Notes: a model not told the origin generated them from the sequence alone. 64,000 nt of DNA from Helianthus annuus (GCF_002127325.2 NC_035437.2:156089880-156153879), one strand, 5' to 3'. Counted from the first letter of the stretch, positions 28,647-42,700 are shown. Numbers and translations: made by a program.

Positions 28647-31600
28647 ATGGCGGGGTCGGACGAAGTGAACAGTCGTCCGGTAGAGAACCATGATAATGCA
28701 AAAATACAGTTAACTGGCGCAGAGCTGAAAGCGCTTGTGGATGACGCGGTTACTAAAGCATTAGAAAGACAGTACAGTGAGTACAGTGGGACCCATAGTA
28801 GGACCTTGTCTACACCGCATATCAAATCCAAGAGTCATTCGGAGTCTCACAGCAAGCCACCTTCTGTCCAACCTAAGTCTAAAAAGGAAGAATCTAAGAA
28901 GGATGATGATAGACATTCTTCGAATGAAAATGATAATCATTCCAAGAAGATCGTGCTTTATGATGCCCCACGTGCCAAGGGTTGCACGTATAAATACTTT
29001 GTGTCTTGTAAACCCCGGGATTTTACTGGGGAGAAGGGGGGCAGTGGACTGTATGACTTGGCTTGATGAGATGGAGACAGTAGTGGATATAAGTGGCTGT
29101 GCTGAAAGAGATATTGTGAAGTTTGTGACACAATCTTTCAAAGGTGATGCCCTACAATGGTGGAAGTCGCTGATTCAAGCCACCGGGAAGATACCGCTAT
29201 ACAACATGTCTTGGGAACAATTTGTTGCCCTGATCAAGGAGAATTACTGTCCTAAACACGAGGTTGAAAGGATAGAATCTGATTTCCTGTCCTTAGTCAT
29301 GAAGAACCTGGACTGCCAGGCGTACCTCACAACCTTCAATACCTTGTCAAGGCTAGTTCCCTATCTTGTAACACCTGAACCGAAGAGGATAGCCCGTTTC
29401 ATTGGGGGTCTGGCCCCAGAAATTAAAGCGAGCGTCAAGGCCTCTCAGCCCACTACGTTTTGATCAGTAGCTGACATATCTCTGTCCCTTACTCTAGATG
29501 CAGTTAGACAGAGATCCCTGAGAGCTGCAGATGCCGAGAAACGAAAACACGAAGACGATGGTTCGCGACGCTCAGATAAGAAGCGTAAGGGCAATGACGA
29601 CCACAAGAAAGGGTCGGGATCCAAGAAGGGAGATCAACAGTCGGGTGAAAAGCCCAGGTGCAAAGTTTGTAAGAAGCACCATTTCGGGAAATGCAGGCAG
29701 GAGTTTAGATCCCAATCTCAGCAGAAACTATGTGGGATTTGCAAGTCCCCGGATCATAAGGCATTAGATTGCAAGAAACTTAAGGATGCCACCTGCTACA
29801 ATTGTAATGAGAAGGGACATATTAGACCCAACTGCCCGAAACTTGCCAAGAAAGCAGAAGAGGGAAAGAAGACTAATGCAAGGGTCTTCCGCATGGATGC
29901 AAAGGAAGCTATTCAGGATGATAATGTCATAACAGGTACTTTTCTCATTAATGATGTCTACGCAAGGATATTGTTTGACTCTGGGGCGGATAGATCCTTT
30001 GTAGATAATAAGTTCTGTGATTTATTGAAATTACCTGTTAAACCCTAAGTATGAATTATGAGGTGGAATTAGCTGACGGAACAATAGAAACAGTTTCGAC
30101 TGTATTAGATGGATGTGTCCTATCCATTAGGAACCACTCTTTTCCTTTGTCCTTGTTACCCTTCAAGCTAGCAGGCTTTGATGTAGTAATAGCAATGGAT
30201 TGGTTATCGCGCAACCAAGCCCAGATAGTGTGCAACAAGAAGCAAGTAGTAATCAAGACCCCATCTGGTGAGCCACTCACTATTCAGGGAGATACTCAAC
30301 ATGGATTGCCTGAGCAAGTGGCTATGCTTAAGGCATCCGGATGCATGAGTAAGGGTTGTGTCATTTATATGGCACAAATAACCATTGACGAGAAGAAGCC
30401 CAGGATCGAAGACATACCAGTCATTTCTGACTATCCCGAGGTTTTTCCGGAGGAACTACCTGGTTTGCCACCAGATAGGCAGGTGGAATTCAAGATTGAC
30501 ATCATCCCCGGAGCTGCACCAGTAGCCAGAGCACCATATAGATTAGCACCAACGGAGATGAAGGAATTAAGGACACAGCTAGATGATTTACTAGCTAAAG
30601 GTTTTATTAGACCTAGTTCATCTCCATGGGGAGCACCATATAGATTAGCACCAACGGAGATGAAGGAATTAAGGACACAGCTAGATGATTTACTAGCTAA
30701 AGGTTTTATTAGACCTAGTTCATCTCCATGGGGAGCGTCTATGCATTGATTACCGTGAGCTAAACAAGGTTACTATCAAGAACAGATATCCTTTGCCCAG
30801 GATCGATGATCTATTCGACCAGCTACAGGGAGCGAGTTACTTCTCCAAGATAGATCTCAGGTCAGGTTATCATCAACTGAAGGTCAAGGAGGAGGATGTA
30901 CATAAGACCGCGTTTAGGACTCGTTATGGTCATTATGAGTTTCTAGTGATGCCTTTTGGGCTCACTAACGCACCTGCCGCATTCATGGATCTCATGAATC
31001 GCGTATGCAAGCCTTATCTGGATAAATTTGTCATCGTCTTCATCGACGACATCCTCATCTACTCAAAGAACCAAGCTGACCATGAGAAGCATCTTCGGTG
31101 CATTCTTAAGCCGCTCCATCAAGAGAAGCTCTATGCCAAGTTTTCAAAATGTGAATTTTGGCTTCGCGAAGTCCAGTTCCTTGGACATGTTGTGAGCGAA
31201 CATGGAATTCAAGTGGATCCCACAAAGATAGAAGCTATTATGAACTGGTAAGAGCCAAAGACACCTTCAGAGATTCGTAGCTTCCTAGGTTTGGCTGGAT
31301 ACTATAGGCGTTTTATTGAAAACTTCTCAAGGATTGCTGCACCCTTGACGTCGTTAACACGTAAGAACATTAAGTTTAATTGGGGGCCTAAGCAGCAAGA
31401 ATCTTTTGATATCTTGAAGCAGAAGTTAAGTAACGCTCCAGTGCTGACTCTACCTGAAGGCATTGATGAATTTGTGGTGTATTGTGATGCATCACACACC
31501 GGAATGGGTTGTGTGTTAATGCAAAAGGGCAAGGTTATAGCCTACGCTTCACATCAATTAAAGGTGCACGAGAAGAATTACACCACCCATGACTTGGAAT

Positions 31601-33300
31601 TGGGTGCCGTTGTATTTGCACTGAAGCTTTGGAGGCATTATCTGTATGGGATGAAGTGTGTGATCTATTCCGACCACAAGAGCCTTCAACACCTGTTCAA
31701 TCAGAAGGATCTGAACATGAGGCAGCGACGATGGATGGAAACCTTGAACGATTATGATTGTGAAATAAGATACCATCCAGGCAAGGCCAATGTAGTCGCA
31801 GATGCTTTGAGCAGGAAGGAAAGAGTGAAGCCGATAAGGATCAATGCCAAGAGCATTGAAATTAAGAGCAGTTTGAATGAAAGGTTGTTAGCTGCACAAA
31901 AGGAAGCTGTGTTGGAAGCTAACTATCCTGAGGAGAAATTAGGAGTGACTGAAGAACAGTTGTCCTACGACAAGGACGGAATGTTGAGGTTAAATGGACG
32001 AATATGGGTTCCTGTTTATGGAGGACTTCGGGATGTTATCCTCAAGGAAGCCCACAGTTCCAAGTATTCCGTCCATCCTGGAGCTGATAAGATGTACCAG
32101 GATTTAAAGGCAAATTATTGGTGGATAGGCTTGAAAAAGTCTATAGCTGCTTATGTAGCTAAATGCTTGACGTGTGCTAAAGTCAAAGCTGAACATCAGA
32201 AGCCGTCAGGTTTGCTGCAACAGCCTGAAATTCCCACTTGGAAATGGGAAATGGTGACGATGGATTTCATCACCAAATTGCCTAAGACGCCGAAGGGAAA
32301 TGATACTATATGGGTCATAGTTGATAGACTGACTAAGTCAGCATATTTCCTACCCATTAGAGAGACCTTCAGCTCTGACATGCTAGCCCAACTGTACGTG
32401 GATAAGATTGTGGCCTTGCATGGCGTACCAGTATCTATTATCTCAGATCGGGATACTAGATACACATCTCATTTCTGGAAGAGTTTCCAACAGTCTCTGG
32501 GCACTCAATTGAATTTCAGTACGGCTTACCATCCTCAGACGGATGGGCAGAGTGAGTGTACTATTCAAACGTTGGAAGACATGCTGCGTGCATGTGTAAT
32601 TGATCTAGGAGGAAGTTGGGACAGGCATTTACCATTGGTCGAGTTCTCCTACAATAATAGCTACCATACTAGCATTAAGGCTGCGCCTTTTGAGGCACTA
32701 TATGGTAGAAAGTGCAGAACGCCCATTTGCTGGGCAGAAGTGGGAGATACGCAATTATCAGGTCCTGACTTAGTCTTCGAGACAACGGACAAGATTGTCC
32801 AAATTCGCGACCGCCTAAAAGCTGCTCGAGACAGGCAGAAGAGCTATGCGGATGAAAGGCGAAAACCTCTCAAGTTTGAGGTTGGCGATAAAGTTTTGCT
32901 CAAAGTATCACCTTGGAAAGGGGTGATGCGATTTGGCAAGAAAGGTAAGTTAAGCCCAAGGTATATAGGACCATTCGAAATCATCGAATGTGTAGGATCA
33001 GTGGCTTACAAGTTAAACTTACCTGAGGAGCTCGATGGTATTCATAATGTATTTCATGTCTGCAATCTGAAGAAATGTCTGGCCGATGAGTCGCTAGTCA
33101 TACCACACACAGATGTGCATATAGACGAGAGCTTAAAATTTGTGGAAAAACCTGTGTCGATTGAGGATCGACAGGTAAAGAAGCTTCGGAGAAAGCTTGT
33201 GCCTATTGTCAAGGTGAAGTGGGACGCCCGCAGAGGTCCTGAATACACGTGGGAGCTAGAATCCTCAATGAAAGAGAAATACCCTCATCTGTTTCCTTAA
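28647..33300 (+). pseudogene. Gag-Pol polyprotein of Tekay element 2, disabled
   Basis: Homologous to 13430-18007 along its length. Lesions relative to element 1: one extra G in a G-run near 29038-29043 (frameshift in capsid); TGA at 29461-29463 where element 1 has AGA; a lost A near 30045 after the protease (frameshift); a 102-bp tandem duplication (30531-30632 / 30633-30734) followed by a deletion of about 40 bp in the RT N-terminal region; TAA at 31249-31251 where element 1 has CAG. The rest ([11 protein letters not shown], RNase H, integrase, chromodomain, 31291-33300) is open. Gag has the same three Cys/His clusters, ending with [14 protein letters not shown]. Confidence 0.93.
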
Positions 33301-33320
33301 ATCTCGAGGACGAGATTTCT

Positions 33321-33336
33321 TTTAAGGGGGTGAGGA
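33321..33336 (+). other. Polypurine tract of Tekay element 2
   Basis: TTTAAGGGGGTGAGGA directly precedes the 3' LTR and is identical to element 1. Confidence 0.88.
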
Positions 33337-36300
33337 TGTAACACCTTGAAAATTTGTGTCCAATAAAGTATAAACACGTGTCATAAGCTCTGAACGTGAG
33401 AAAGAATACTTTGGAGGGACTAAAGTTGACAAACGGGGAAACTATGTGAATATAAAGGTCCAAAGTGTCAAAAAATGGATAAATATATTCTAAAATAGCC
33501 CTACATAATGTTTATACCTTCCAACGAATAAATCATGGATCATACGAAGCGAAACAAAAAGGAAAGTGAGGAATTACAAACTACAGGGGCTAAAAGTGTC
33601 AACATGTGCAAAGTATACCTCTGAGTGACCTTTTGGCAGACCGGAAGATTTGTAACGATAAAATATACTCACTAGAATATGTGATTAAAATTTCATAAAG
33701 TTTCGTTATTGTATGAGAAAGTTATGATCAAATTCGTGTTCGAGGGGTTAAAAGCTTCAACATTGAATTCTATGGCCTTATGAGTGGTTACAAGGCTAGT
33801 CAAGGACTTAACCAAGTTAGTAAAAGTCCCAACGCCCTTAAAAATCAAGTTTGGAGGCTGAAATGGCAATTTAGAAGCTCAAAACCACGTTACAAAGGAC
33901 CAGGGACCAAAATTGCAAAGTTTGAAAACTTGTTGACTGATCAGACAGGTCAGGCGGCCCGCGTGAGAATCCCTGGTAACCCCAGGCGGGCCGCATCAGA
34001 CTCCCAGCACCAGAAAACGTGGACAGCTGCCATTTCAGGCCTGTTAACCGACTTTGAGAGCTTGTTTTATATACCAGGGGCTGCCCCAATGGTATTTCAT
34101 GCATAGGGGGCACCTGTAATGATCTTGTATCATGTGTAGACTTGTTTGGCACCATCTTATGAGATCAAAATCAATATATAAGAGACTTGAAGTTGTGAAC
34201 AATTCATGCATCCATTTGCAAAAGTTCACAAGTGCACTTCTGGAGCTCTCTGGACAACAAGCACTCTTCCTTAGGCTCTCTAATCTCAATTAGGATTCTT
34301 GTAAGTGTCCTTAACCCTTCCTAATTCGTTTTAGCTTAGTTATATAGCTAAAAGTCAAACCGTCGTAATTAAGGTTTGACTTCGTGATTAATTAAAATGT
34401 GCTCTGTCAAATCACGAATTAAAAGTACCTTTAAGTAGGTAATTATGTGGGTAACAAACCCTTAAAAGGGTATTTCCAGATTCCCACTCTAACTATGTTA
34501 ATTGTCGAGTCAAAGCTTGTTATAAAAACTCAACAGAAAGGTTATTTGCGAATTAATACATAATTAGCAATGTAGGATGCATGCAACCTGTTTAATCATT
34601 AAAATAACTTGGTAATTAATGTAAGAACATGTTCCAACATGTTCAACTCGACAATTTTCAGTTTAGGCTCGGTTTGGAACCGAAAGTCGCAAAGTTTGAC
34701 TTCTGCTTTGACTTTCAGTTCTGACCCGTTTAAGCCAAGATTAGGATTGCCTTAGAGCTTCTTTTGAACCTATTTACATGTTAGTATAACTCTCTGAGAT
34801 TATACAACTTGGTTCATTAGATATCCTATTCACATGCATGTTTCCGTTAATCGCTTATATGTTGACCATTATGCCCATTTGACCTTAAAACATGATTTTT
34901 GAAAATATAAAAGGGTAGGCACCTTAGCTACTGATTTATAAACTTGCACCCAAAATTTGAAGTCAGTTTGAGGTCTAGATTAAGAGTTATGCTCAATAGC
35001 GTAATTAAGAGCTTCTTTACTAATTAAATGGCGTAAATTATGTATAGCCTATCAAAACCCAAATTTTTATACCAAACTTTTTACCCACTGTTATAAAATA
35101 ATATTTTGGGATTTTTGGAGATTTTTATTTATTTTTAGGCTGAGCATAATTTAGTGTTCTAAGATTAATTCGGTTTATGCCGATTTTGCCCTTTTTAGCC
35201 ATAAAATGAGTTTTACAAATCCTTTTGACCTCAAACCAATTTCTACTGATTTGTTATGATAAATAAATTATTTTGAGCCTTCTGGAATATCAAAAATATC
35301 AGCTTTTTACAGAAAACCCGGAAATGCCTCCAAATCGCCTTTTTAGGCATTTATAACACATAAGTGTGCACTAGAACCTTATTAAGCTTAAGGGATTGAA
35401 CCTACTGATGTAATTAGTGAAATTTTTATATTTTAAACAGTAGGCAAATGTTTTGAACTCAGAATTCCAGAATTGACCTTTTAGACACATGTGAAATTAC
35501 CAAAATGCCCCTACGGTGCATAATAAGGTTAAAGATAATAAATTTCACACAAAATTTGATACCCTACTGTTATAACTTAGTAAATTAAGTATATTTACTA
35601 ATTTAATCAGACCTGTAACTCAGGTTATCATTTTAACCCTTTTACACTTTATAAAATGACCAAAACGCCCTTATGAGGCATAGTTTTGGTTTAAAATAAT
35701 TTGGGGCATAATGAAAGGTATCATTCTGATATCACAACATATTTTAAGCATATTGACTTCAGAAACTTGTATTTGACTTTTATGGTTACTCGTTACGCAT
35801 TATACGCGTTCGGATCGACTTATGCGACTAGTTTGGCCATTTTAGCCGAAACGGGTCAAACCATATCTTTTTGGTCTCAAAATCCAGAATGTGATTATGT
35901 TACCCATATAAAACAAGTGTGCAAGCTTGTTGGGACAAAACCACATTCTAAAACGGTCTTCGCCTTATTGTGCGTTTAAAACCGAAATCTTTATATAAAA
36001 CTAACCGGTCTAAGCTTAAGACCCGTTAGGATTCTAATAGGTTATTAAAACCTTAATTTCCAGATCTAGGAGCCCAGTAAAAGCTACGTGCACTCATTAT
36101 ATTTGGTTTATACTTTGCTCAGGTAAATACGTTTAACTTATTTTCCCTATACGGGCTTGGGGTACGGTATATAAAATACCGTTTGGTCGGGGAATTGACC
36201 TTAACCGGTCTTGGTTATGTGCAGTCATAATAACCCGTTTGAAAATGTTGTTTTGTTTGTTCAACGCCTTTGGGGGCTTAATGACCATGTCCCGGATATC

Positions 36301-36916
36301 CTTGGCATCATTCAAAGAATGGCCACGACCTTAGCACTCGGGTGTAGGCGTACACCCGTAGTGCTGTACTACATGTATAATCGTCGGTACGAGAGAAGTC
36401 TCGCGGCGGAATTATATTAAGTGGTGTGTCTATTAATCTTTAACCTGGCACGACCCGGGCTACTGAACGCAGAACGAACATGTAATTCTTTTACAAGATT
36501 ATTAAGCAAATAATTATCCCAAGTTATAAAAAGTTTTATGCCACAAGCATTTAATCAATTTTAAACATTTTCAAAATGAGTCAGTACCAGTGTAAACTGA
36601 CGTATTTTCCAAAAAGACTAAGTGCAGGTACTACGCGTAATAGGCTGGTCACTCCTTAAGCATCCATAGAAGTCTCGCAAGCTTAGGATGCATGAAGTCT
36701 GTTGAAATGAAGTTTCCTTTTTATTTGATTCTGCCTGTGGATTCTATTTCGACATTTTGTGATACTCGAATATTACAATAATTTAAGTTGAAATAAATCT
36801 ATCTTTGCTTCCGCTGTGCATTATAATTTGTGTTGTTTGACTATGATGATATCAACTACGTCACGTTAATCCCCCACCGGGCCCACCGGTGACACGTGGA
36901 AATTAGGGGTGTGACA
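33337..36916 (+). repeat. 3' LTR of Tekay element 2
   Basis: It starts TGTAACACCTTG and ends GGGGTGTGACA, followed by TSD AAAAT. It keeps GGCGGCCCGC near 33951, which the 5' LTR lacks. Confidence 0.95.
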
Positions 36917-36921
36917 AAAAT

Positions 36922-37580
36922 AGATGGTATGCTCCATATGATTTGTTATTTTGTTACTCGGATAGTCCCCTGAATGGATGACCATTAGTTTACTTAGTTA
37001 AATCAATGTTAAATTACTAAATTGCCCTTAATGATAAAACATATTAAATTAAATAATTATTAATATATATGTGTGTGTGGGGCCCCACCCTATTCTTCTC
37101 CAGCCATCACCTCTGTCACCACTCCCCACCACCACCACCGTCGCCGCCATCCCCTTCCACCACCACCCATTGACATGTTCAACGTCGTCATCGGCTGTCG
37201 CTATGACATCATTCTGTAACTCTTTGTTGCTCTGTTTTTTCTTCTTCTTTGAATTTGAATGTCTAGAAGCGTTATCGACGGCCGCCGTAGCGGCAAAACT
37301 CTCCGGCAGAATCTCGACATGCTTACCGGATTTAAGAAGCTTTTGGACGAGAATTTCACCGTTAACCTCCCATGATCTCTAGACTTAGGGGCCAAAATGG
37401 TTAGTTACAGAGACCATGGGGGCAGATATGTTAAAAATTCTTATTTTGGGCTAATATAGTAAAGGTGATATAACCACAGGGGCCAGAGACCATGGGGGCA
37501 GATATGTTAAAAATTCTTATTTTGTGCTAATATAGTAAAATTGATATAACCACAGGGGCCAAAAACGTAATTTACTCTAA
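36922..37580. mobile_element. Right part of the MULE-like element, with a possible captured gene fragment
   Basis: This continues the element broken at 22628. From ~37071 to 37395 the composition changes to GC-richer, codon-like sequence. Read on the minus strand it gives a continuous stretch (EVNGEILVQKLLKSGK, HVEILPESF) that looks like real protein sequence but has no start or complete domain. A captured exon in a Pack-MULE is plausible; I do not recognise the parent gene. A ~60-bp segment (GAGACCATGGGGGCAGATAT...) is repeated near 37410 and 37487. Confidence 0.4.
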
Positions 37581-37743
37581 ATTTTAAGGGTGCTACTTTC
37601 TACACCCCCCTAATTACTTTTTACACCCCCTCCTCTCACATACTTACAGGTGGGGCCCGCGTGGGACCGACAGTTTTCCTCTCACAAGGGGGGTATAATC
37701 AGGAGGGGATGAGGGTGTGTTTAGAATCAGCCAATTTTAAATA
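37581..37743. other. Short spacer between two elements
   Basis: This C-rich then G-rich segment (ACACCCCCCTAATTAC ... GGGGGGTATAATCAGG) could be a small inverted-repeat element. It ends in ATTTTAAATA (37734-37743), which recurs right after the next element. Confidence 0.4.
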
Positions 37744-38225
37744 GAGTAAACTGCTAAAATCGTCCCTGTGGTTTGACTCAAATTGCTAGATCAGTCCAAA
37801 ATCAACTTTTTTTGCTAAAACAGTCCCTAAGCCTAGTTTCTGTTGCTATTTCAGTCCAATAAATTAACACCGTTAGAACCTCCGTTAATAAATGGGTAAA
37901 ACTGCTAAATTCGTCCCTGAGGTTTGATTCAAGTTGCTAGATCAGTCCAAAATCAAGTTTTTTGAATTTGTTAATTATAAACTTATTTAGGTATATAATT
38001 TTTCTAGACTTGCATTAATTTTTTGAATTTGTTAATTATAAACTTATTTAGATTATAAACTTATTTAGGTATATAATTTTTCTAGACTTGCATTAATTTT
38101 TTGAATTTGTTAATTATAAACTTATTTAGATTATAAACTTATTTAGGTATATAAATCATTAATATCACAAGAGAAAAAAAATCCTTTTGTTAGTTATTTT
38201 GAAAAATTATTTGTTAGTTATTTTG

Positions 38226-38257
<32 letters not shown>

Positions 38258-39489
38258 CATTAAATATTTACTAATTATATACTTAAGTATTTAAATAAGA
38301 CAATACTTAATTTAATTTAAATAAAATTAGTTTTAAAAATATAAATGTAGCTTTTTTGAAGAGCGTAATTTAACCGGCCCAGCCTTAAATACTGATTTTA
38401 TTTTGATGTTGTTGTTGTTGTTACCATGTAAATATTTAGTATTTATTTAAGGATTTAAATAAGACAACAGTTAATTTAAACAATATTTAGTTATGAAAAA
38501 TACAAACATTATATGTAAATTTAAATATTAAGAAATTAACATAATTTTTATTCGTTTTTATTTAAATCGTAATATTTAATGTTTAATATTTATCAATTAT
38601 TTTAATTTAATATTTGTATTATAAAGTTCTTTTATTCATTTTTTCTACTTAATTAAGTGCTTTCTTATTTAATAATACTTATCATTCAGGTGATTATCAT
38701 TCAGGTGAGGTCGGACAACATGTCGTGCCAGAACAAGTCTCATAAAAAAAGATTATTTTGGTTTGAGTCAAAACAGGTTCGGGTCAAACCAGTGTTTAAG
38801 ACAGGTCAAATAAAATTGCGCTCTCCAAAAGAGCTACATTCTGTTTATATTTTTATAACTAAACACAAATTTAAATTATATATTTAGGGTAGACTTGTAA
38901 TTTATCTTAAATTTTAAGACATTTAAGAAAATATATAATGCATTTGGTACAAGTATTGATGCATTAAGAACCTGTCATTTACCATTTTTTTTCTCTTGTG
39001 ATATTAATGATTTATTCAACGAACATAAATATAACTGGACCCGCCTTAAATAAGTTTATAATCTTGTGATATTAATGATTTATATACCTAAATAAGTTTA
39101 TAATCTACATAAGTTTATAATTAACAAATTCAAAAAATTAATGCAAGTCTAGAAAAATTATATACCTAAATAAGTTTATAATCTACATAAGTTTATAATT
39201 AACAAATTCAAAAAATTAATGCAAGTCTAGAAAAATTATATATCTAAATAAGTTTATAATTAACAAATTCAAAAAACTTGATTTTGGACTGATCTAGCAA
39301 CTTGAATCAAACCTCAGGGACTAATTTAGCAGTTTTACCCATTTATTAATGGAGGTTCTAACGGTGTTAATTTATTGGACTGAAATAGCAACTGAAACTA
39401 GGCTCAGGGACTGTTTTAGCAAAAAAAGTTGATTTTGGACTGATTTAGCAATTTGAGTCAACCCTCATGAATGATTTTAGCAGTTTACT
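37744..39489. mobile_element. 1.75 kb fold-back element with long terminal inverted repeats
   Basis: The left arm (GAGTAAACTGCTAAAATCG, then GTCCCTGTGGTTTGACTC) is mirrored by the right arm, ending GATTTTAGCAGTTTACT. The arms are about 400 bp or longer, including AACACCGTTAGAACCTCCG and TTGAATTTGTTAATTATAA. Direct repeats ATTTTAAATA flank it (37734-37743 and 39490-39499), close to the 9-10 bp TSD of Mutator-like elements. The centre is AT-rich with an (ATT)n run at ~38226-38258. It has no transposase ORF. Confidence 0.75.
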
Positions 39490-39782
39490 ATTTTAAATAC
39501 AGTATTAGATTCACCCTCATACCCCCATAATAACTCCACACACTTCTACACACTCTCTCACTCTCACACACACATACTCTCTTTCTTCAACTAAACCCCA
39601 CCCTTTTTCTGCACACTGCACACCTTTTTAACCCAAAAATCCAGTACAATTACCACCGTGGACCTTCACACCACCACCACTTCAAACCCCAACATTTAAC
39701 ACCCCCACCAACCCCACAACCACCAAGTCACCACACCCACCTGGTTTTAATGCTGTTAAACACCCTTCTTTCATCTTAAACA

Positions 39783-42700
39783 ATGGGATGTGTGCTCTGC
39801 AAAAGAGCCACTCCAGATCACCCCTCAAACTCCCACAATGGACAACACCAATCTTCACTCACGCATAACGTCGAACACCTGGTGTCCGTCACCGCAGTTG
39901 ACAGAATCCGCCACTCAATCGCCGAAGCTCCGCCGCCTGACCGCCGGAGACCGAAGCCGGCCTATAGTTTGAAGACCTCTCAAGGTTGGCCCGAATGGCT
40001 GTGTGACGTTGCTGGTGACGTCATCAAAGATTGGACCCCTCGTCGTGCTAATACTTTTGAGAAAATTGACAAGGTTAGTTAATCCTTGAATTTGTAAATT
40101 TTGTATTTTTTTACTAGTGGGATTTGCGGGAATTCGGTCGGTATCAGTTTTGGTTTGTTAAGACGGTGGAATGAATTTGGGCGTTATCAATTCGGTTCGT
40201 TACGAGAAAACCCAAAAAATACCTGTACCAATGACGGTTTTGGTTTGTCACGATACGGTACCGACACTCGCTAAAGCTAAAAAACATTGTATTTTTAATA
40301 CAAACACGGGTTTCAAACAAACTTAATACCGGTATGTTTAGAGAAAAAATATTAAATATAATGGCGTATCCACTTTTTTTTATATATATATATAAGTTAC
40401 TATAGAAAGAAATCAAGTTTTAAAGAAAGTAAATGGGTTAAAAAATTATATAAGAAATAGTAATCACTATTCACATACCATCATTTTTAATATAGATAAT
40501 AATAATAATAGATAATAATAATAATAAAATAATAAATAAATATATATAATATAAAGTTGTTTAATTGTATAAATAAATATTTGAAGCAGTTTTATGATTG
40601 TTGAATTTGTTGGTTATAGATTGGGCAGGGGACGTATAGCAATGTATATAAAGCTAGGGATTTGATTACAGGAAAGATAGTTGCTTTGAAGAAGGTTAGG
40701 TTTGATAATTTAGAGCCTGAAAGTGTCAAGTTTATGGCTAGAGAGATTCTTATATTAAAGAAGTTGAATCATCCCAATATTATTAAGCTTCAAGGCTTGG
40801 TTACTTCAAGAATGTCTTCTAGTCTTTACCTTGTCTTTGAATACATGGAGCATGATCTTTCCGGTCTTCAAGCTGTTCAAGGTGTCAAATTTACCGAGCC
40901 CCAGGTAACTTTCAAACCCATATTTTATACCGGTACACTATTCGGCGTTGACGTGTCATACGGGCTGTATGACATGGTGTACGAGGGCTGAATCATACGT
41001 CACGTATGATGTTTTAACGGACATAGAAATGACTAACGTGACCACTTTCTCGTATGACTTTTTTTTCGCCATGTCATATGGCCTGTATGAAGTTTTAATT
41101 GATTAAGAAATGACTGATGTGACCACTTACTCGTATGAGTGTTTCTTTAGGAACACATAATAATAATAATTATCCGATTAAGAATTTAAGATAGATATGG
41201 ACTTAAATTTAGTTAAATGATTTTTGGCCCCACATATCATTGATTATAACTGACCTTATTTTGGTATTCATATTGATTGTTATAATACAGTTGTTTTTGT
41301 CTTATTCTTTCTGGCTTGTATGGTTGTACTTGCCTCATGTTTGTGTTCATTGTGCTTTCATACATTGTTGTTTTCTGGTTTTGTCCATAAGATGATATCC
41401 AAAAATATGTTTTTGTTGTTTTCTTAAGGTTCCAATGGCTGAGAATACTGTCGAATATTTGCTTTATGTTGTTTTGCTTTAAATTGCATCAACGTATTGT
41501 TACCACACGATTAGGAGATTCGCTTGATTCTAGATAAACTGGCAAAACGGACTGACGGGTCGGATTGGGCGGGGTAACGGGTCAGAACAGGTTGTTTGTA
41601 AATGACATTTTGGTCCGGGTCAAAACGGGTTTTTTACAAAAATGGGTATAGGTTGAAACGGGTCGTTTTACAAAATGATCATTACTACAAAGTGCAAACC
41701 ATAGGGACCATATGCGCACTTCTGGAAAGCTAGGGACCAAATCCAAAATTTTGGTAAACCACAAGGACTATCCGTGTACTTTACTCTTTAACGTTTTTAT
41801 ATGTGTTGTATATATTCCTAGATTTTTGCAGAGTCCAAAAACGTTCATATCATTTTCGTATCATCTAAAAGGTAGAAAAAAATAAACATGCTTTTTAAGT
41901 TTTACGTGTCTGAAATAGTAATCACGTGGGCAGGTCAAGTGCTATATAAAACAACTACTTTCCGGGCTTGAGCATTGTCACGAGAATGGTGTGTTACACC
42001 GTGACATTAAGGGCTCAAATTTACTGATCGACAATGATGGTATTCTGAAGATAGCCGATTTTGGGTTGGCTTCTTTTTATAATCCACAACATAAGCAACC
42101 AATGACTAGTCGTGTCGTTACCCTCTGGTACCGACCCCCGGAGCTACTTCTCGGTGCCACTTATTATGGTGTCGGTGTTGACCTGTGGAGTGCTGGCTGC
42201 ATTTTGGCTGAGCTTCTTGCCGGGAAACCAATATTGCCCGGTCGGACAGAGGTAAAAATACAAATAACCTTGTAGTTTGATTACATTATTCAGATTAAAG
42301 AAGAGTAAAATGCCATTTTCGTCCCTGAGGTTTGGCCAGTTTTGCGACTTTCGTCGTCCAAATGTTTGTTTTTCCGCATCTGGATCCAAAAGGTTTGGAA
42401 TCTTGCCATTTCATCTAGCTCGTTAACTCTATCCATTTTTCTCCGTTGAGTCAGGGGTATTTTCGTACACAAAGTGAAAAAGACCAAATTGACCTTTATT
42501 GAATACTTGTACATTATGCTAAATGCTTGTACATAAAGTGAAAAAGACCGAAATGCCCTTTAAGTTAACAAAAAAGACGGAAATACCCCTGACTTAACAG
42601 TGAAAAATGGATTGAGTTAACGAGCCGGATGAAAATGGCAAGATGTCAAACCTTTTGGATCCAGATGCGGAAAAACAAATCTTTGGACGAAAGTCGCAAA

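Larger units (their letters stand above)
22629..36916 (+). mobile_element. Ty3/Gypsy Tekay-type chromovirus, element 2 (coding capacity broken)
   Basis: TSD AAAAT lies at 22624-22628 and 36917-36921. LTRs are 22629-26210 (3582 bp) and 33337-36916 (3580 bp), very similar to each other. It has the same layout as element 1: PBS, accessory ORF, hairpin arrays, Gag-Pol, purine tract. Gag-Pol carries two nonsense codons, at least two frameshifts and a duplication/deletion in RT, and the accessory ORF has two shifts. It resembles element 1 throughout but is clearly a different copy. Confidence 0.95.
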
